Positions 28,419 through 37,767 of a stretch of DNA of 64,000 bases are shown here, piece after piece. Below the pieces are notes generated by a model, which was not told where the DNA came from, did not search any database, and saw only the letters and a program-made list of their open reading frames with translations. Positions within the stretch are counted from its first letter, which is position 1, and the number at the start of each line of letters is the position of its first letter. The DNA is taken from NCBI RefSeq assembly GCF_005938645.2, contig NZ_CP042171.1, positions 3,286,001 through 3,350,000 of the forward strand, given 5' to 3'. Origin of the DNA: Pedobacter sp. KBS0701 (GTDB lineage Bacteria > Bacteroidota > Bacteroidia > Sphingobacteriales > Sphingobacteriaceae). The position numbers and the translations under genes are program-made.

Positions 28419-30041
28419 ATGATTTCAGTTTCTAATTTATCTTTACGGTACGGCAAGCGCACATTATTTGAAGATGTTAACCTAAAATTTACCCAGGGCA
28501 ACTGCTATGGTGTAATTGGGGCTAATGGCGCAGGTAAATCTACTTTTCTTAAAATTTTATCAGGAGAAGTGAATCAAACCTCTGGCAGTGTGGCTTTTAC
28601 GCCAGGTGAAAGAATGGCCGTTTTAAAACAAAACCATTACGAATTTGATGAGTTTTCGGTATTAGAAACCGTAATGATTGGCCATAAAGAACTTTATGCC
28701 ATCATGAAAGAGAAAGATGCCATTTATATGAAAGAAGATTTCTCTGAAAAGGATGGCGAACGTGCCGGAGAGCTTGAAAATCTTTTTGCAGAAATGGATG
28801 GTTGGAACATGGAGAGCAACGCTGCAACGATGTTGAGCAATTTGGGCATAACTGAAGATAATCACTATAAATTGTTAAAGGAACTGGATAACACACAAAA
28901 AGTACGTGTGTTACTGGCACAGGCCCTGTTTGGCAATCCGGATATTTTGTTACTGGATGAGCCTACCAACGATTTGGATATCGAAACCATTGCCTGGTTA
29001 GAAAACTTCCTGGCCGATTATCAGAACATTGTTTTGGTGGTATCGCACGACAGGCACTTTTTAGATGCCGTTTGTACGCATATCGTAGATATCGATTTTG
29101 CCAAAATGAGCATCTACACCGGTAACTATACTTTTTGGTACGAATCCAGTCAGCTGGCCTTAAAACAACGTAGCGACCAGAACAAAAAAATGGAAGATAA
29201 GGTGAAGGAGTTACAGGAGTTTATCCGCAGGTTTAGTGCAAATGCATCTAAATCAAAGCAGGCCACTTCCCGTAAAAAAGCTTTAGATAAGATTGATATT
29301 ACCGAAATTAAAGCATCGAGCAGAAAATATCCAGCCATTATATTCAATAATACCGGTCGCGAGGCTGGCGACCAGATTTTACAGGTCGAAAATCTGGGTA
29401 AAAATGGAAATGATGGTGTGTTGTTCGACAAAGTTACCTTTATGGTTAACAAGGGCGATAAAATTGCCGTATTATCTCAGAACAGTTTAGCTACCGCAGC
29501 ATTTTATGATGTTTTAACGGGCAGAGATACCGACCATAGAGGTGAATTTAAATGGGGAGTTACCATTAGTACTGCAGATATTCCGAATGATAATTCTGAG
29601 TATTTTGCAGGTAAAGATGAAAACCTGGTAGATTGGTTGCGTGAGTACTCTGGTACTGATGCTGATGAACAATTTGTACGCAGCTTTTTAGGCCGGATGT
29701 TATTCTCAGGCGAAGAAGTACTTAAAAACGTAAAAGTGCTTTCAGGAGGTGAGAAAATGCGTTGTATGTTCTCCAGAATGATGTTACAACAGGCTAACTT
29801 GTTAATGTTTGATGAGCCAACCAATCACCTTGACCTTGAATCTATCGAGGCACTGAATAACGGCATGAAAGATTTTAAGGGTGCCATATTATTTACCTCG
29901 CGAGATCACCAGTTAACAGAAACCGTTGCCAACCGCATTATCGAAATTACACCAAAAGGTACTATCGATAAATTGATGACTTATGATGAATACATCAACA
30001 GCAGCGATGTTGCCAAATTAAGAGAAGAAATGTACGCTTAA
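28419..30041 (+). CDS. ABC-F family ATPase (YbiT-like), probable ribosome-associated factor
   Basis: 540 residues with two ABC domains joined by a charged linker (about 240-310, KQRSDQNKKMEDKVKELQ) and no membrane segment, as in translation-linked ABC-F proteins. Domain 1 has Walker A GANGAGKST and Walker B LLLDEPTND, but its signature is LDNTQKVRV in place of LSGGE. Domain 2 has an intact LSGGEKMR signature and LLMFDEPTNHLD, but its Walker A position reads SQNSLATAAF, without the Lys-Ser/Thr. ABC-F proteins bind the ribosomal E site and relieve stalling. This one most resembles YbiT. It may therefore bind ATP asymmetrically. Confidence 0.88.
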   Translation: MISVSNLSLRYGKRTLFEDVNLKFTQGNCYGVIGANGAGKSTFLKILSGEVNQTSGSVAFTPGERMAVLKQNHYEFDEFSVLETVMIGHKELYAIMKEKDAIYMKEDFSEKDGERAGELENLFAEMDGWNMESNAATMLSNLGITEDNHYKLLKELDNTQKVRVLLAQALFGNPDILLLDEPTNDLDIETIAWLENFLADYQNIVLVVSHDRHFLDAVCTHIVDIDFAKMSIYTGNYTFWYESSQLALKQRSDQNKKMEDKVKELQEFIRRFSANASKSKQATSRKKALDKIDITEIKASSRKYPAIIFNNTGREAGDQILQVENLGKNGNDGVLFDKVTFMVNKGDKIAVLSQNSLATAAFYDVLTGRDTDHRGEFKWGVTISTADIPNDNSEYFAGKDENLVDWLREYSGTDADEQFVRSFLGRMLFSGEEVLKNVKVLSGGEKMRCMFSRMMLQQANLLMFDEPTNHLDLESIEALNNGMKDFKGAILFTSRDHQLTETVANRIIEITPKGTIDKLMTYDEYINSSDVAKLREEMYA

Positions 30042-30065
30042 TTTTACCGTTTAAAACATTGTTTA

Positions 30066-30098
30066 AAGCCGCATGAACACCATGCGGCTTTTCTTTTA
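30066..30098 (+). terminator. Rho-independent terminator of the ABC-F gene
   Basis: A perfect 10-bp stem aagccgcatg / catgcggctt with a 5-base loop, followed by ttctttta, 24 bases after the stop. Confidence 0.9.
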
Positions 30099-30209
30099 TA
30101 AAAAAAATCAGCACAGGTGTAGCGTTTTCATTCCGTTAATCGTTTTATAAGAAAAAAGCGTTAATGGCCATTAACCAATTTTGTTTAAAGATTGATTTAA
30201 AACATTAAA

Positions 30210-30905
30210 ATGAAAACGGATTTGAAAAATTTTAGCACTACGACAAAAATTATACTCTCTCTCCTTGCGATAACTTTAACCATAACTGCCTGCAAAAAAG
30301 ATTTTAACAATGATCCGATAGAAGCTGCCGGCATTGGCTTTATTCATGCATCACCAGGAACGGCTGCGCTTGATTTTATATTGGATAACCAAAAAATAAA
30401 CAGCTTTACTTATACTAAAGATCTTGGCTATTATGCAGCTTATCCGGGTATCAGAGTGGTAGGTGTTGCAAAAAAAGATACTTTAAAGTACTTAACCTAC
30501 ACTAATGCGACTTTAAAATCAGGATCATTTTATTCGGTTTTCGTAGTAGATACCTTAAAATCTACAAAACTTTTGATCCTAGAAGATGATTTAAAAGCAC
30601 CTGAAACCGATAAGGCTAAAGTTCGTTTTGTAAACTTAAGTCCGGGTTCTTCGCCATTTGATTTGGGAATTGCAGGTACAGATGCACCACTATTTACCGC
30701 AAAAGCATTTAAAGAGTTCACTACTTTTAGCAATATTGCGCCAAATGACAGCTACACTTTTGAATTAAAACAAGGCGGAACAGTTAAAGTTAGCTTGCCA
30801 GCCGTTAAAATCGAAAAAGGCAAAATTTATACCATCTGGGCTAAAGGCTTATCAAGCAAAACCGATAGTACAGGCCTTGGCTTATCTGTGATGACAAACA
30901 AATAA
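30210..30905 (+). CDS. DUF4397-domain lipoprotein
   Basis: 231 residues. A lipoprotein signal (LLAITLTITACKKD) leads into two immunoglobulin-like halves: GIGFIHASPGTAALDFILDNQ...LKSGSFYSVFVVDT and KVRFVNLSPGSSPFDLGIAGT...IEKGKIYTIWAKG. The FIHASPGT / FVNLSPGS repeats are the hallmark of DUF4397, a surface domain common in Bacteroidota. The function is unknown, presumably structural or binding at the outer face. Its own terminator follows, with the ECF sigma gene beyond it. Confidence 0.88.
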   Translation: MKTDLKNFSTTTKIILSLLAITLTITACKKDFNNDPIEAAGIGFIHASPGTAALDFILDNQKINSFTYTKDLGYYAAYPGIRVVGVAKKDTLKYLTYTNATLKSGSFYSVFVVDTLKSTKLLILEDDLKAPETDKAKVRFVNLSPGSSPFDLGIAGTDAPLFTAKAFKEFTTFSNIAPNDSYTFELKQGGTVKVSLPAVKIEKGKIYTIWAKGLSSKTDSTGLGLSVMTNK

Positions 30906-30937
30906 AATATTCACTCTACCTGTGAAAACGAAAATTG

Positions 30938-30970
30938 ACACCGCCCAAAAATTGGGTGGTGTTATTTTTC
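30938..30970 (+). terminator. Rho-independent terminator of the DUF4397 gene
   Basis: An 11-bp stem acaccgcccaa / ttgggtggtgt (one wobble) followed by tattttt. Confidence 0.88.
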
Positions 30971-30971
30971 T

Positions 30972-30979
30972 TAAATTTG
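30972..30979 (+). promoter_or_regulatory. candidate -7 box (TAAATTTG) of the sigma-factor operon
   Basis: Matches TAnnTTTG directly behind the preceding terminator and about 47 bases before the GTG start at 31026. No upstream element could be fixed. Confidence 0.5.
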
Positions 30980-31025
30980 CAATAATTAATCATGATAAAC
31001 CGCTAATAAATAGTCCTTTACAAGG

Positions 31026-31610
31026 GTGATAAAAAAAATACTCAGTTTTGAGGAAATTTTAAAAGGCTGTGTAAAAAACGACAATAGCTGTAAAGAAATG
31101 ATGTATAAATCATTTTACGGCTATTTAATGGGCATAATTTTAAGGTATACCAAGAATACTTCGGATAGTGAAGAGCTTGTAAATGATAGTTTTATCAAGA
31201 TTTTCAAACATGTTGGTGGCTTCAAAGCACCAAAGAATCCGGAAGAATTACAAAGATCGTTTAAAGGTTGGATTGCCCAGATTGCTTCGCGGACAGCGAT
31301 AGACAAGATCAGGAGTTCGAAGGTTCAGTTTTATGTTGATGATTTAGCAGAAAGCGAACATCCGGCTACCCAGGTTTCGGTTGCTTCGGAACTACACGTT
31401 AATGATATTTTGAGTTTACTAAATCACTTACCAGATACGCAGAGACTGGTATTTAACTTATATGAAATTGAGGGCTTTGCCCACGATGAAATTTCGAAGA
31501 TGTTAAACATTCCCGAAAGTTCCAGTCGTGTTTACCTCACACGATCTAAAAATAAGTTACGTACCCTTTACCTAAATACCATGGTTAATTCATACGAAAA
31601 AAATGGATAA
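31026..31610 (+). CDS. ECF-type RNA polymerase sigma factor
   Basis: 194 residues with a GTG start: a stop codon 13 bases upstream in frame excludes earlier starts. Region 2 (about 20-95) includes YLMGIILRYTKNTSDSEELVNDSFIKIFKHV; region 4 (about 130-185) includes LNHLPDTQRLVFNLYEIEGFAHDEISKMLNIPESSSRVYLTRSKNKLR, a clear sigma-70 helix-turn-helix. Extracytoplasmic-function sigma factors direct polymerase to stress or nutrient regulons. It overlaps the next gene by 8 bases, so the two products are translationally coupled; that protein is the obvious candidate for its regulator. Confidence 0.9.
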   Translation: MIKKILSFEEILKGCVKNDNSCKEMMYKSFYGYLMGIILRYTKNTSDSEELVNDSFIKIFKHVGGFKAPKNPEELQRSFKGWIAQIASRTAIDKIRSSKVQFYVDDLAESEHPATQVSVASELHVNDILSLLNHLPDTQRLVFNLYEIEGFAHDEISKMLNIPESSSRVYLTRSKNKLRTLYLNTMVNSYEKNG

Positions 31611-32832
31611 GGAATTAATTGAGCATATTACGGCGCAACTCCAAAACCATGAGGAAGTTTATTCTAATGGTGCCTGGGAGCGCTTTTCGGAGAAAAAAAA
31701 TAAGAGAAGAGGCATCGCTTTCTGGCCTTTGTGGGTTGCTGCTGCCTTAATTTTTATCTTCGGAGGTATATTTTTGGCGCAAAACAATACAGATCAGAAA
31801 AACGAGTTTGCCATCGCTAAACCTAAGGCACACCAAAATCCTGCTCATGGAAATACAGATCTCCTGATTTCGCCGAAAAACATTAAGCCATCCTTAAATA
31901 ATGAGATTAACAACCATAGCACCACAGTAAAAAATTTAGCTGATAATCAATCAATTATAGCTACAGAAAATTTAAAACCTATATTGGAACAACAACATGG
32001 TGATGCAGTTTTCAATACATCAGCAGAATTAAATCCAGTTAACCACAATTTATTGGATAATAAACTTTCCGGGATAAATCTTTCAAATATAAAATCAAAA
32101 GAATTTGAAATTTTAACAGAAAATAAAAAACCTCAACCCCGTACACAAACAAATTTCGAAAAGTTGCTTGCTCAGGATAGCTATGCAAACCAACAGAAAC
32201 CTGCCGATAAACCGAGTGGGAACTCTAAATGGCAACCTGATGTATATGTTGCCCCTGCTATGGGTAATGATAGTAAGGTAACCATGAATTATGGATTTTC
32301 TTTGTCGTATGCCATCGCCAATAAATTATCAATAAGTTCTGGTGTTTCGTATGCCTCTATTAGCACAACAGAATCGTTAAATGCTTCTGCACCACAAACC
32401 TTATCAGGCAAAAATCTGGCTTCAGTTGATGCTAAAGTGCGTGGAATTAATGTTCCTTTAGAATTAAAATACAATATCAGTGATAAACTTTATACCAATA
32501 TTGGGGTTTCTGCACTTGCTGTTCTAAATAATTCGCAGCAGAACAGCTATATCGTTAATCAGGTTCAAAGTTTCTCTGCTCCGGCAGTAAATGGTTATGC
32601 AGATTCTAAGACCTTGATTGTACAAGAAAAGAAGGTAGAGCCGCAACCCGAAGCGAGCATAGATCCTGATAAATATATCGGATTCTACAATTTCTCTCTG
32701 GGTTACAAGCAAAAAATATCCAAAAAGAATAACATTGCTATCGAGCCTTTTTTAAGGTTACCCATGAAAACTTTCTCTAAAGAGAACCTTAACCTCACTA
32801 ATGGCGGACTGCGGTTAAAAATTGATTTTTAA
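31603..32832 (+). CDS. membrane-anchored protein with barrel-like C-terminus; candidate sigma regulator
   Basis: 409 residues. The N-terminus MDKELIEHITAQLQNHEEVYSNGAWERFSEKK looks like the short cytoplasmic arm of anti-sigma factors; one membrane helix follows (AFWPLWVAAALIFIFGGIFLA, about 47-67). A long, disordered Asn/Lys/Gln-rich linker spans about 70-205. The last 200 residues resemble an outer-membrane beta-barrel (NYGFSLSYAIANKLSISSGVSYASI, GINVPLELKYNISDKLYTNIGVSALA, GFYNFSLGYKQKISKK, GGLRLKIDF). It starts inside the ECF sigma gene. The layout suggests a protein spanning both membranes and controlling the sigma factor, as inference. Confidence 0.78.
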   Translation: MDKELIEHITAQLQNHEEVYSNGAWERFSEKKNKRRGIAFWPLWVAAALIFIFGGIFLAQNNTDQKNEFAIAKPKAHQNPAHGNTDLLISPKNIKPSLNNEINNHSTTVKNLADNQSIIATENLKPILEQQHGDAVFNTSAELNPVNHNLLDNKLSGINLSNIKSKEFEILTENKKPQPRTQTNFEKLLAQDSYANQQKPADKPSGNSKWQPDVYVAPAMGNDSKVTMNYGFSLSYAIANKLSISSGVSYASISTTESLNASAPQTLSGKNLASVDAKVRGINVPLELKYNISDKLYTNIGVSALAVLNNSQQNSYIVNQVQSFSAPAVNGYADSKTLIVQEKKVEPQPEASIDPDKYIGFYNFSLGYKQKISKKNNIAIEPFLRLPMKTFSKENLNLTNGGLRLKIDF

Positions 32833-32849
32833 AAAACTAAGATATTTAG

Positions 32850-32857
32850 TATATTTG
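32850..32857 (+). promoter_or_regulatory. candidate -7 box (TATATTTG) of the Uma2 gene
   Basis: Matches TAnnTTTG 15 bases before the ATG at 32872. A TTG about 24 bases upstream is a poor partner. Confidence 0.5.
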
Positions 32858-32871
32858 GTTAAATACCTTGT

Positions 32872-33501
32872 ATGAAAAATATCAAGCCATATCCTGCAGA
32901 AGATAAACTACCCCCTGTTAAAACCCTTAACGAGGTCGATTTTTCTGCTGAATACAGTTATGCAGATTATATGCGCTTTGAATTTGAGGAACGCTTAGAA
33001 ATTATTAAAGGACACTTATTCAAAATGAGTCCTGCTCCTTCTCGAATTCACCAGGGAATTTCAGCCAACATTTTTGTTCTTATATACAATATACTTAAAG
33101 GAAAACCATGTCGTGTCTATTCTGCTCCTTTTGATGTACGTTTAGCCAAGAAAAGTGTAGATGACAGAGAAGTTTTCACCGTAGTACAACCCGATATTGT
33201 AGTAATTTGCGATCCGGCTAAACTGGATCAGCGTGGCTGCATTGGCGCACCAGATATCGTTGTCGAAATTTTATCCCCGGGCAACAATAAAAAAGAACTG
33301 ATCCATAAATATGAAGTTTACGAAGAAGCAGGTGTTAAAGAATATTGGATTGTAAGTCCTACGCACAAAACGTTTTTCAGGTATATCCTTGATGATAAAG
33401 GAAAATTTCAGCCTACCAAACTGCTCACCGAAGGCGAAGAGGTAACCACAACGGTTATACCAGGCTTTAAGCTTGTTTTAGAAGAGGTTTTTCAAGATTA
33501 A
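32872..33501 (+). CDS. Uma2-family (DUF820) restriction-endonuclease-like protein
   Basis: 209 residues of the PD-(D/E)XK fold. Key blocks: EERLEIIKGHLFKMSPAPSRIHQGISANIF, VQPDIVVICD, and APDIVVEILSPGNNKKELIHKYEVYEEAGVKEYWIVSP, which carry the expected Asp and Glu-x-x-x-x-Lys positions of the active site. Uma2 proteins are frequent in Bacteroidota and Cyanobacteria; some are linked to mobile or selfish elements, but their cellular role is unclear. It is a single gene with its own promoter box and a strong hairpin downstream. Confidence 0.88.
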   Translation: MKNIKPYPAEDKLPPVKTLNEVDFSAEYSYADYMRFEFEERLEIIKGHLFKMSPAPSRIHQGISANIFVLIYNILKGKPCRVYSAPFDVRLAKKSVDDREVFTVVQPDIVVICDPAKLDQRGCIGAPDIVVEILSPGNNKKELIHKYEVYEEAGVKEYWIVSPTHKTFFRYILDDKGKFQPTKLLTEGEEVTTTVIPGFKLVLEEVFQD

Positions 33502-33519
33502 GGTACCACATATCAACGA

Positions 33520-33568
33520 AAGAAGTCAAGTTTACATAGCAAAGTGGCTATATAAAACTTGACTTCTT
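33520..33568. terminator. large hairpin between convergent Uma2 and slyD genes
   Basis: A perfect 14-bp outer stem aagaagtcaagttt with its complement encloses an inner atagc/gctat pair. It lies 18 bases after the Uma2 stop and 22 before the slyD stop. The flanks are T-rich only on the plus side, so it mostly serves Uma2. Confidence 0.7.
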
Positions 33569-33590
33569 TAAAATCGTTTATATTTTTTAA

Positions 33591-34097
33591 TTAGTGACCT
33601 GAATGACCATCAGCTCCGTGAGCATGACCATGCGCCAATTCATCCTGAGTAGCTTCACGTACATTTAAAATCACACCGCTAAACACTAAATTTTTACCAG
33701 CCATTGGGTGGTTTAAATCTACTGAAATGGTTTCGTCGTGAACAGCGGTAACACCTGCTCTAAACTGGTTACCATTGTTATCTTGCAATGGAATCACATC
33801 ACCAACATTTGGCAGTTCGCCGCCAGCTTCAGTAAACATCGTTTTTGGCAGATCAGCAAAAGCTCCCGGATCAATATCACCATAACCATCTGCAGCAGAT
33901 AGCTCGAAGCCATATTCATCACCAGTTTTTAAACCAGTTAAATGCTCTTCAAATTTAGGCAACATCATGCCAACGCCATATAAAAATACTAAAGGATTTT
34001 GTTCGTCAGCTTTTTCTACAAAAACTTGTTGTCCTTCTTCGTTAGTAGTATGCAATTCGTAAGTTAACGCTACTACAGAGTTTGGTGAAATATTCAT
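33591..34097 (-). CDS. slyD: FKBP-type peptidyl-prolyl isomerase, SlyD-like
   Basis: 168 residues. It starts MNISPNSVVALTYELHTT and has the FKBP core (PLVFLYGVGMMLPKFEEHLTGLKTGDEYGFEL) with an inserted-in-flap domain typical of SlyD (about 75-125), then VDLNHPMAGKNLVFSGVILNV. A short His-rich tail (AHGHAHGADGHSGH) suggests metal binding, as in E. coli SlyD, though shorter. It catalyses prolyl isomerisation and acts as a chaperone in the cytoplasm. The DUF255 gene is 10 bases upstream on the same strand, forming an operon. Confidence 0.92.
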   Translation of the reverse strand: MNISPNSVVALTYELHTTNEEGQQVFVEKADEQNPLVFLYGVGMMLPKFEEHLTGLKTGDEYGFELSAADGYGDIDPGAFADLPKTMFTEAGGELPNVGDVIPLQDNNGNQFRAGVTAVHDETISVDLNHPMAGKNLVFSGVILNVREATQDELAHGHAHGADGHSGH

Positions 34098-34107
34098 TTA
34101 AATTTAT

Positions 34108-36117
34108 TTATTGTAAATACTCTAATGCGTCCTCAACAGTGTTAACCGGCAACTGGCATACTTTATTTCGGCAAATATAAACTTTTGTTTCATTGCTTTG
34201 CTTACCTTTTAACAGCGGCAAGTTACTTTTTGTTCCGCCCAATGTAATTTTGTTAGGAATATAATGCCCGCTTAATTCCAATTTTATCACATCGCTTTCT
34301 AAACCGGTAATGGCAATTTCGTTTATGCCATAAATTTCGTTTAACAATTGAATAGCCCAGTTTGAGTAGGCAGAGCCATAACTTTTAATCTTCGGATGAA
34401 CCGCAGCAAGCATTTCTGAGGCTTTTTCAGTATATTGTGCTACATCAAAAAGCAGCCCCAGTTTCGTTAAATTTTGCGCCATGGCAGAGTTCGAAGCAGG
34501 AATTACATTATCCATCACCTCATGTTTACGGGCGATTAAATCTTCACTTTCAGCAGAAGTATAAAAAAACATTGGCGAATCTGCATCCGTAAAATTAGCA
34601 ATCACATAATCGGTCAATGACTTTGCCTCTTCCAGCCATTTCTCATCAAAATCCGCTTCATAAAGGGCAATCAGTGCTTCAATAAAAAAGGCATAATCAT
34701 CTAAAAAGCCAGTAATAGAAGCCTTTCCGTTTTTATAATTGCGGTATAAGCCGCCATTTTCCGATTTAAGGTGAGTTAAGATGAAATTAGCCGCAGCAGA
34801 GGCCTTTTCATAATATTGATTGTGACTTAAAACCTGAGCCGCATCAGCCAGCGCTTTAATCATCATTCCATTCCAGGCCGTTAAACATTTATCATCCAAA
34901 CCTGGCCTGATCCTTTTACTACGGACTGCTAATAATTTTTCTTTAGCTGAGTTTACCTTATCGTAAAGCTCCTCCGCCGTAATATCAAATTTTAAAAGTA
35001 GATCGTCATCGCTGATGGTTTTGCGTAGTATATTGGTTTGTTCTTCCTCCCAGTTACCTTCTTCGGTAATGTTATAATAAGCGCCGATCAATTGGGCATC
35101 TTCTCCCAAAACCTGGTCGAATTCTGCTTTATCCCACACATAAAACTTGCCCTCTACCCCTTCGCTATCCGCATCTAATGCTGAGTAAAACAATCCATCA
35201 GCTGAGGTCATCTCATCAGAAACCCAATTTACCGTTTCTACCACAGTCTGTTTAAAAGAATCGAACCTGGTACACTGGTAAGCTTCTGCATACAAACTAA
35301 TCAATTGTGCATTATCGTAAAGCATCTTCTCAAAATGCGGTACATGCCATTTATCATCAACCGAATAACGGGCAAAGCCACCTCCAATCTGATCGTAAAT
35401 GCCTCCCCTGCTCATTTCTTCCAGCGTATGGCAAACAGCTGTAAAAACAGATTCATCATCTTTTAAAAAGCCATAACGCAATAAAAAGACCCAATTATTG
35501 GGTAAAGGGAATTTCGGTGCACGGTTATAACCTCCGTAACCAATATCGAAATGGCGTTTCCAAGGTTCGATAATTTCGGTCAGGTGATCATTAGTGTATT
35601 CTTCTGTTTCAAGCGCTGGGATTATTTTTTCACTGTCTTTAATGCCTGAAGTTAGGCGCTCCGCATATTGAATAGCTTTATCGGGTTCATTTGCCCAAAG
35701 TGCAGCCACATTTTCGAGAATATTGATCCAATCGTTTTTACGGAAATAAGTGCCACCATAAATCGGACGCTGATCGGGCAAACAGATACAGTTTAAAGGC
35801 CAGCCGCCACTACCTGTCATGAGTTGAATGGCATACATGTAAATCTGATCAATATCCGGACGCTCTTCCCTATCCACTTTAATGCATACAAAATGCCGGT
35901 TCATCACTTCGGCTACTTCATGGTTTTCGAAACTTTCGCGCTCCATTACATGGCACCAATGGCAGGCCGAATAACCAATGCTCACCAATATGAGCTTATT
36001 TTCTGCTTTGGCCTTTTCTAATGCTTCTGCCCCCCATTCATACCAATTAACAGGATTGTGGGCATGCTGTAGCAAATATGGTGATGAAGCGTGGATTAAG
36101 TTATTGGTTTCAGACAT
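34108..36117 (-). CDS. DUF255 thioredoxin-like protein (YyaL/SSP411 family)
   Basis: 669 residues. The N-terminal thioredoxin-like domain starts [29 protein letters not shown] and has CHWC in [15 protein letters not shown] at about 50-62, followed by the DREERPDID block. The rest is an (alpha/alpha)6-barrel ([35 protein letters not shown]), like N-acylglucosamine epimerase folds. The family is widely conserved (human SPATA20). Its role is thought to involve redox or sugar metabolism but is unproven. It lies 10 bases upstream of slyD, so the two are cotranscribed. Confidence 0.93.
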   Translation of the reverse strand: MSETNNLIHASSPYLLQHAHNPVNWYEWGAEALEKAKAENKLILVSIGYSACHWCHVMERESFENHEVAEVMNRHFVCIKVDREERPDIDQIYMYAIQLMTGSGGWPLNCICLPDQRPIYGGTYFRKNDWINILENVAALWANEPDKAIQYAERLTSGIKDSEKIIPALETEEYTNDHLTEIIEPWKRHFDIGYGGYNRAPKFPLPNNWVFLLRYGFLKDDESVFTAVCHTLEEMSRGGIYDQIGGGFARYSVDDKWHVPHFEKMLYDNAQLISLYAEAYQCTRFDSFKQTVVETVNWVSDEMTSADGLFYSALDADSEGVEGKFYVWDKAEFDQVLGEDAQLIGAYYNITEEGNWEEEQTNILRKTISDDDLLLKFDITAEELYDKVNSAKEKLLAVRSKRIRPGLDDKCLTAWNGMMIKALADAAQVLSHNQYYEKASAAANFILTHLKSENGGLYRNYKNGKASITGFLDDYAFFIEALIALYEADFDEKWLEEAKSLTDYVIANFTDADSPMFFYTSAESEDLIARKHEVMDNVIPASNSAMAQNLTKLGLLFDVAQYTEKASEMLAAVHPKIKSYGSAYSNWAIQLLNEIYGINEIAITGLESDVIKLELSGHYIPNKITLGGTKSNLPLLKGKQSNETKVYICRNKVCQLPVNTVEDALEYLQ

Positions 36118-36238
36118 GATGGGTTATATAAAAAGGAAAATAGAATTTTAATTTCGAGGCGTAAATCTATTAATATTCTACAAACCTGTTTCGATTTAGT
36201 TTTTGTTTTTATACTTTAGTTGGAAATCTATCTGATGA

Positions 36239-36673
36239 ATGGAATTGAGCAAAAATGAGTTATTTAATACCATAAAAGAGATTATTAGCCAATCCCGTTT
36301 GAAAGTATTTCGTGCTGCAAATTCTGCATTACTTGAATCTTATTGGCAAATTGGAAAACTTATTGTAGAGGATGAGCAGCAGGGAAAATTACATGCAGAT
36401 TATGGGAAGGCAACATTAAAAAATCTTTCAAACCAATTAACATTAGCGTTTGGGAAAGGTCTTGATTATACTAATCTTACAAATATTAGGAAATTTTACC
36501 TTGCCTTTCCAATTTGGTACGCATTGCGTACCGAATTAAGTTGGACTCGTTACCGGCTTTTATCCCGTTTTGTAAACCCTAACCTTATACCCTATACCTT
36601 CAACCTTACACCCTCAACCCTAAACCTTTCACCCTCAACCTTACACCTTCAGCCTTCAACCTTAAAACAATGA
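36239..36673 (+). pseudogene. truncated DUF1016 (YhcG-like) nuclease gene
   Basis: The first 110 residues match the N-terminal DUF1016 domain of YhcG-like proteins (LKVFRAANSALLESYWQIGKLIVE, LSNQLTLAFGKGLDYTNLTNIRKFYLAFP, ALRTELSWTRYRLLSRF). Full-length members (about 340 residues) continue into a PD-(D/E)XK nuclease domain, which is missing here. From about residue 112 the frame runs through degenerate CCTTCAACCTTA repeats, giving the meaningless tail TPSTLNLSPSTLHLQPSTLKQ. The gene was apparently cut by expansion of or recombination at this low-complexity stretch. It overlaps the epimerase start by four bases, but this is probably accidental. Confidence 0.8.
36580..36665. repeat. degenerate CCTTCAACCTTACACC low-complexity repeat
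   Basis: About seven imperfect 10-13-base units built on acc(c/t)t(c/a)a run up to the epimerase start. They form the 3' end of the truncated DUF1016 frame and end just before the ATG at 36670. Confidence 0.75.
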
Positions 36674-37767
36674 AAATCACCCACACCGAAATATACCGCT
36701 TTAGCATCCCGATGGAACCTTTTGTGATTGCCACAGGAACCATGCATTTTGCACAGAATGTGTTAATCAGGATTTATACTGATACAGGTATCCACGGCAT
36801 TGGAGAATGTTCTGCTTTCCCGATGATTGTTGGTGAAACACAGGAAACCTGTATTGCCATGGCTAAAGACTTCGCTGCGATTTTAAAAGGTAAAGATCCC
36901 TTAGACATTCCGGAGCGCATGAAAGATTTATTGGGATATGCAGATCATAACAATACCATTAAAAGTGCTTTTGACATGGCATTATTTGATATTGCGGCCA
37001 AAAATGCCAAATTACCCCTCTATAAATTTCTTGGTGGAACCAAACGCACCATTGAAACCGATATGACCATTGGCATTGATACACCCGAGGGAATGGCCAC
37101 TACAGCTTTGAAATATAAAAGCCAGGGTTGCCGGATCTTAAAAATTAAGCTGGGTAAAAAAGTGCATGATGATATCGAAAGGGTAAAACACATCCGCGAT
37201 GCCGTAGGTGAAGATTTAACTTTACGCCTGGATGCCAATCAGGGCTGGAGTTTTGATGATGCCTTATTTGCACTGGGCGAACTGGAAAAATACAATATTG
37301 AGTTTTGCGAACAACCCATGCGCACCTGGTATGATGATCAACTCCCCGAGCTAAATGTAAATTCGCCAATTAAATTAATGGCCGATGAAAGCTGCTATAA
37401 CCACCACGATGCCCGAAAACTGATCAACAGCCAGTCGACAACCTATTTAAACATTAAATTTTCGAAATCCGGGGGAATTTTAGAAGCGCAAAAAATCCAT
37501 GAAGAAGCCTTAAAACATGGCGTAAAATGTATGATTGGCAGCATGCTCGAAACCCGGATTGCTTTAAGTGCCAACTTACATTTCGCCTTGGCCAGCCCTA
37601 ATGTGGAGTTTTTTGATTTAGATACAGCACTATTGGGCCATCTGGTTGACCCGGTTGTTGGTGGCTTAACTTATAACGGTTATTTCCTTGATGTTCCGGA
37701 AGAAATCGGAATCGGCGCTGAAGCAGATGAGTTTTTCTTAGCGGAATGTGAAAGCTGGACGGTTTAG
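36670..37767 (+). CDS. dipeptide epimerase (L-Ala-D/L-Glu epimerase type, enolase superfamily)
   Basis: 365 residues. The N-terminal capping domain (MKITHTEIYRFSIPMEPFVIATGTM) is followed by a TIM barrel with the acid/base Lys in RILKIKLGKK, the metal ligands in LDANQGW, CEQPM and ADES, and the second catalytic Lys in LNIKFSKSGG, with IGSMLETRIALSANLHFA and FDLDTALLG typical of Ala-Glu epimerases. It would interconvert L-Ala-D-Glu and L-Ala-L-Glu during recycling of peptidoglycan peptides in the cytoplasm. No murein-peptide transporter lies beside it. The promoter must lie in or before the low-complexity repeat. Confidence 0.92.
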   Translation: MKITHTEIYRFSIPMEPFVIATGTMHFAQNVLIRIYTDTGIHGIGECSAFPMIVGETQETCIAMAKDFAAILKGKDPLDIPERMKDLLGYADHNNTIKSAFDMALFDIAAKNAKLPLYKFLGGTKRTIETDMTIGIDTPEGMATTALKYKSQGCRILKIKLGKKVHDDIERVKHIRDAVGEDLTLRLDANQGWSFDDALFALGELEKYNIEFCEQPMRTWYDDQLPELNVNSPIKLMADESCYNHHDARKLINSQSTTYLNIKFSKSGGILEAQKIHEEALKHGVKCMIGSMLETRIALSANLHFALASPNVEFFDLDTALLGHLVDPVVGGLTYNGYFLDVPEEIGIGAEADEFFLAECESWTV

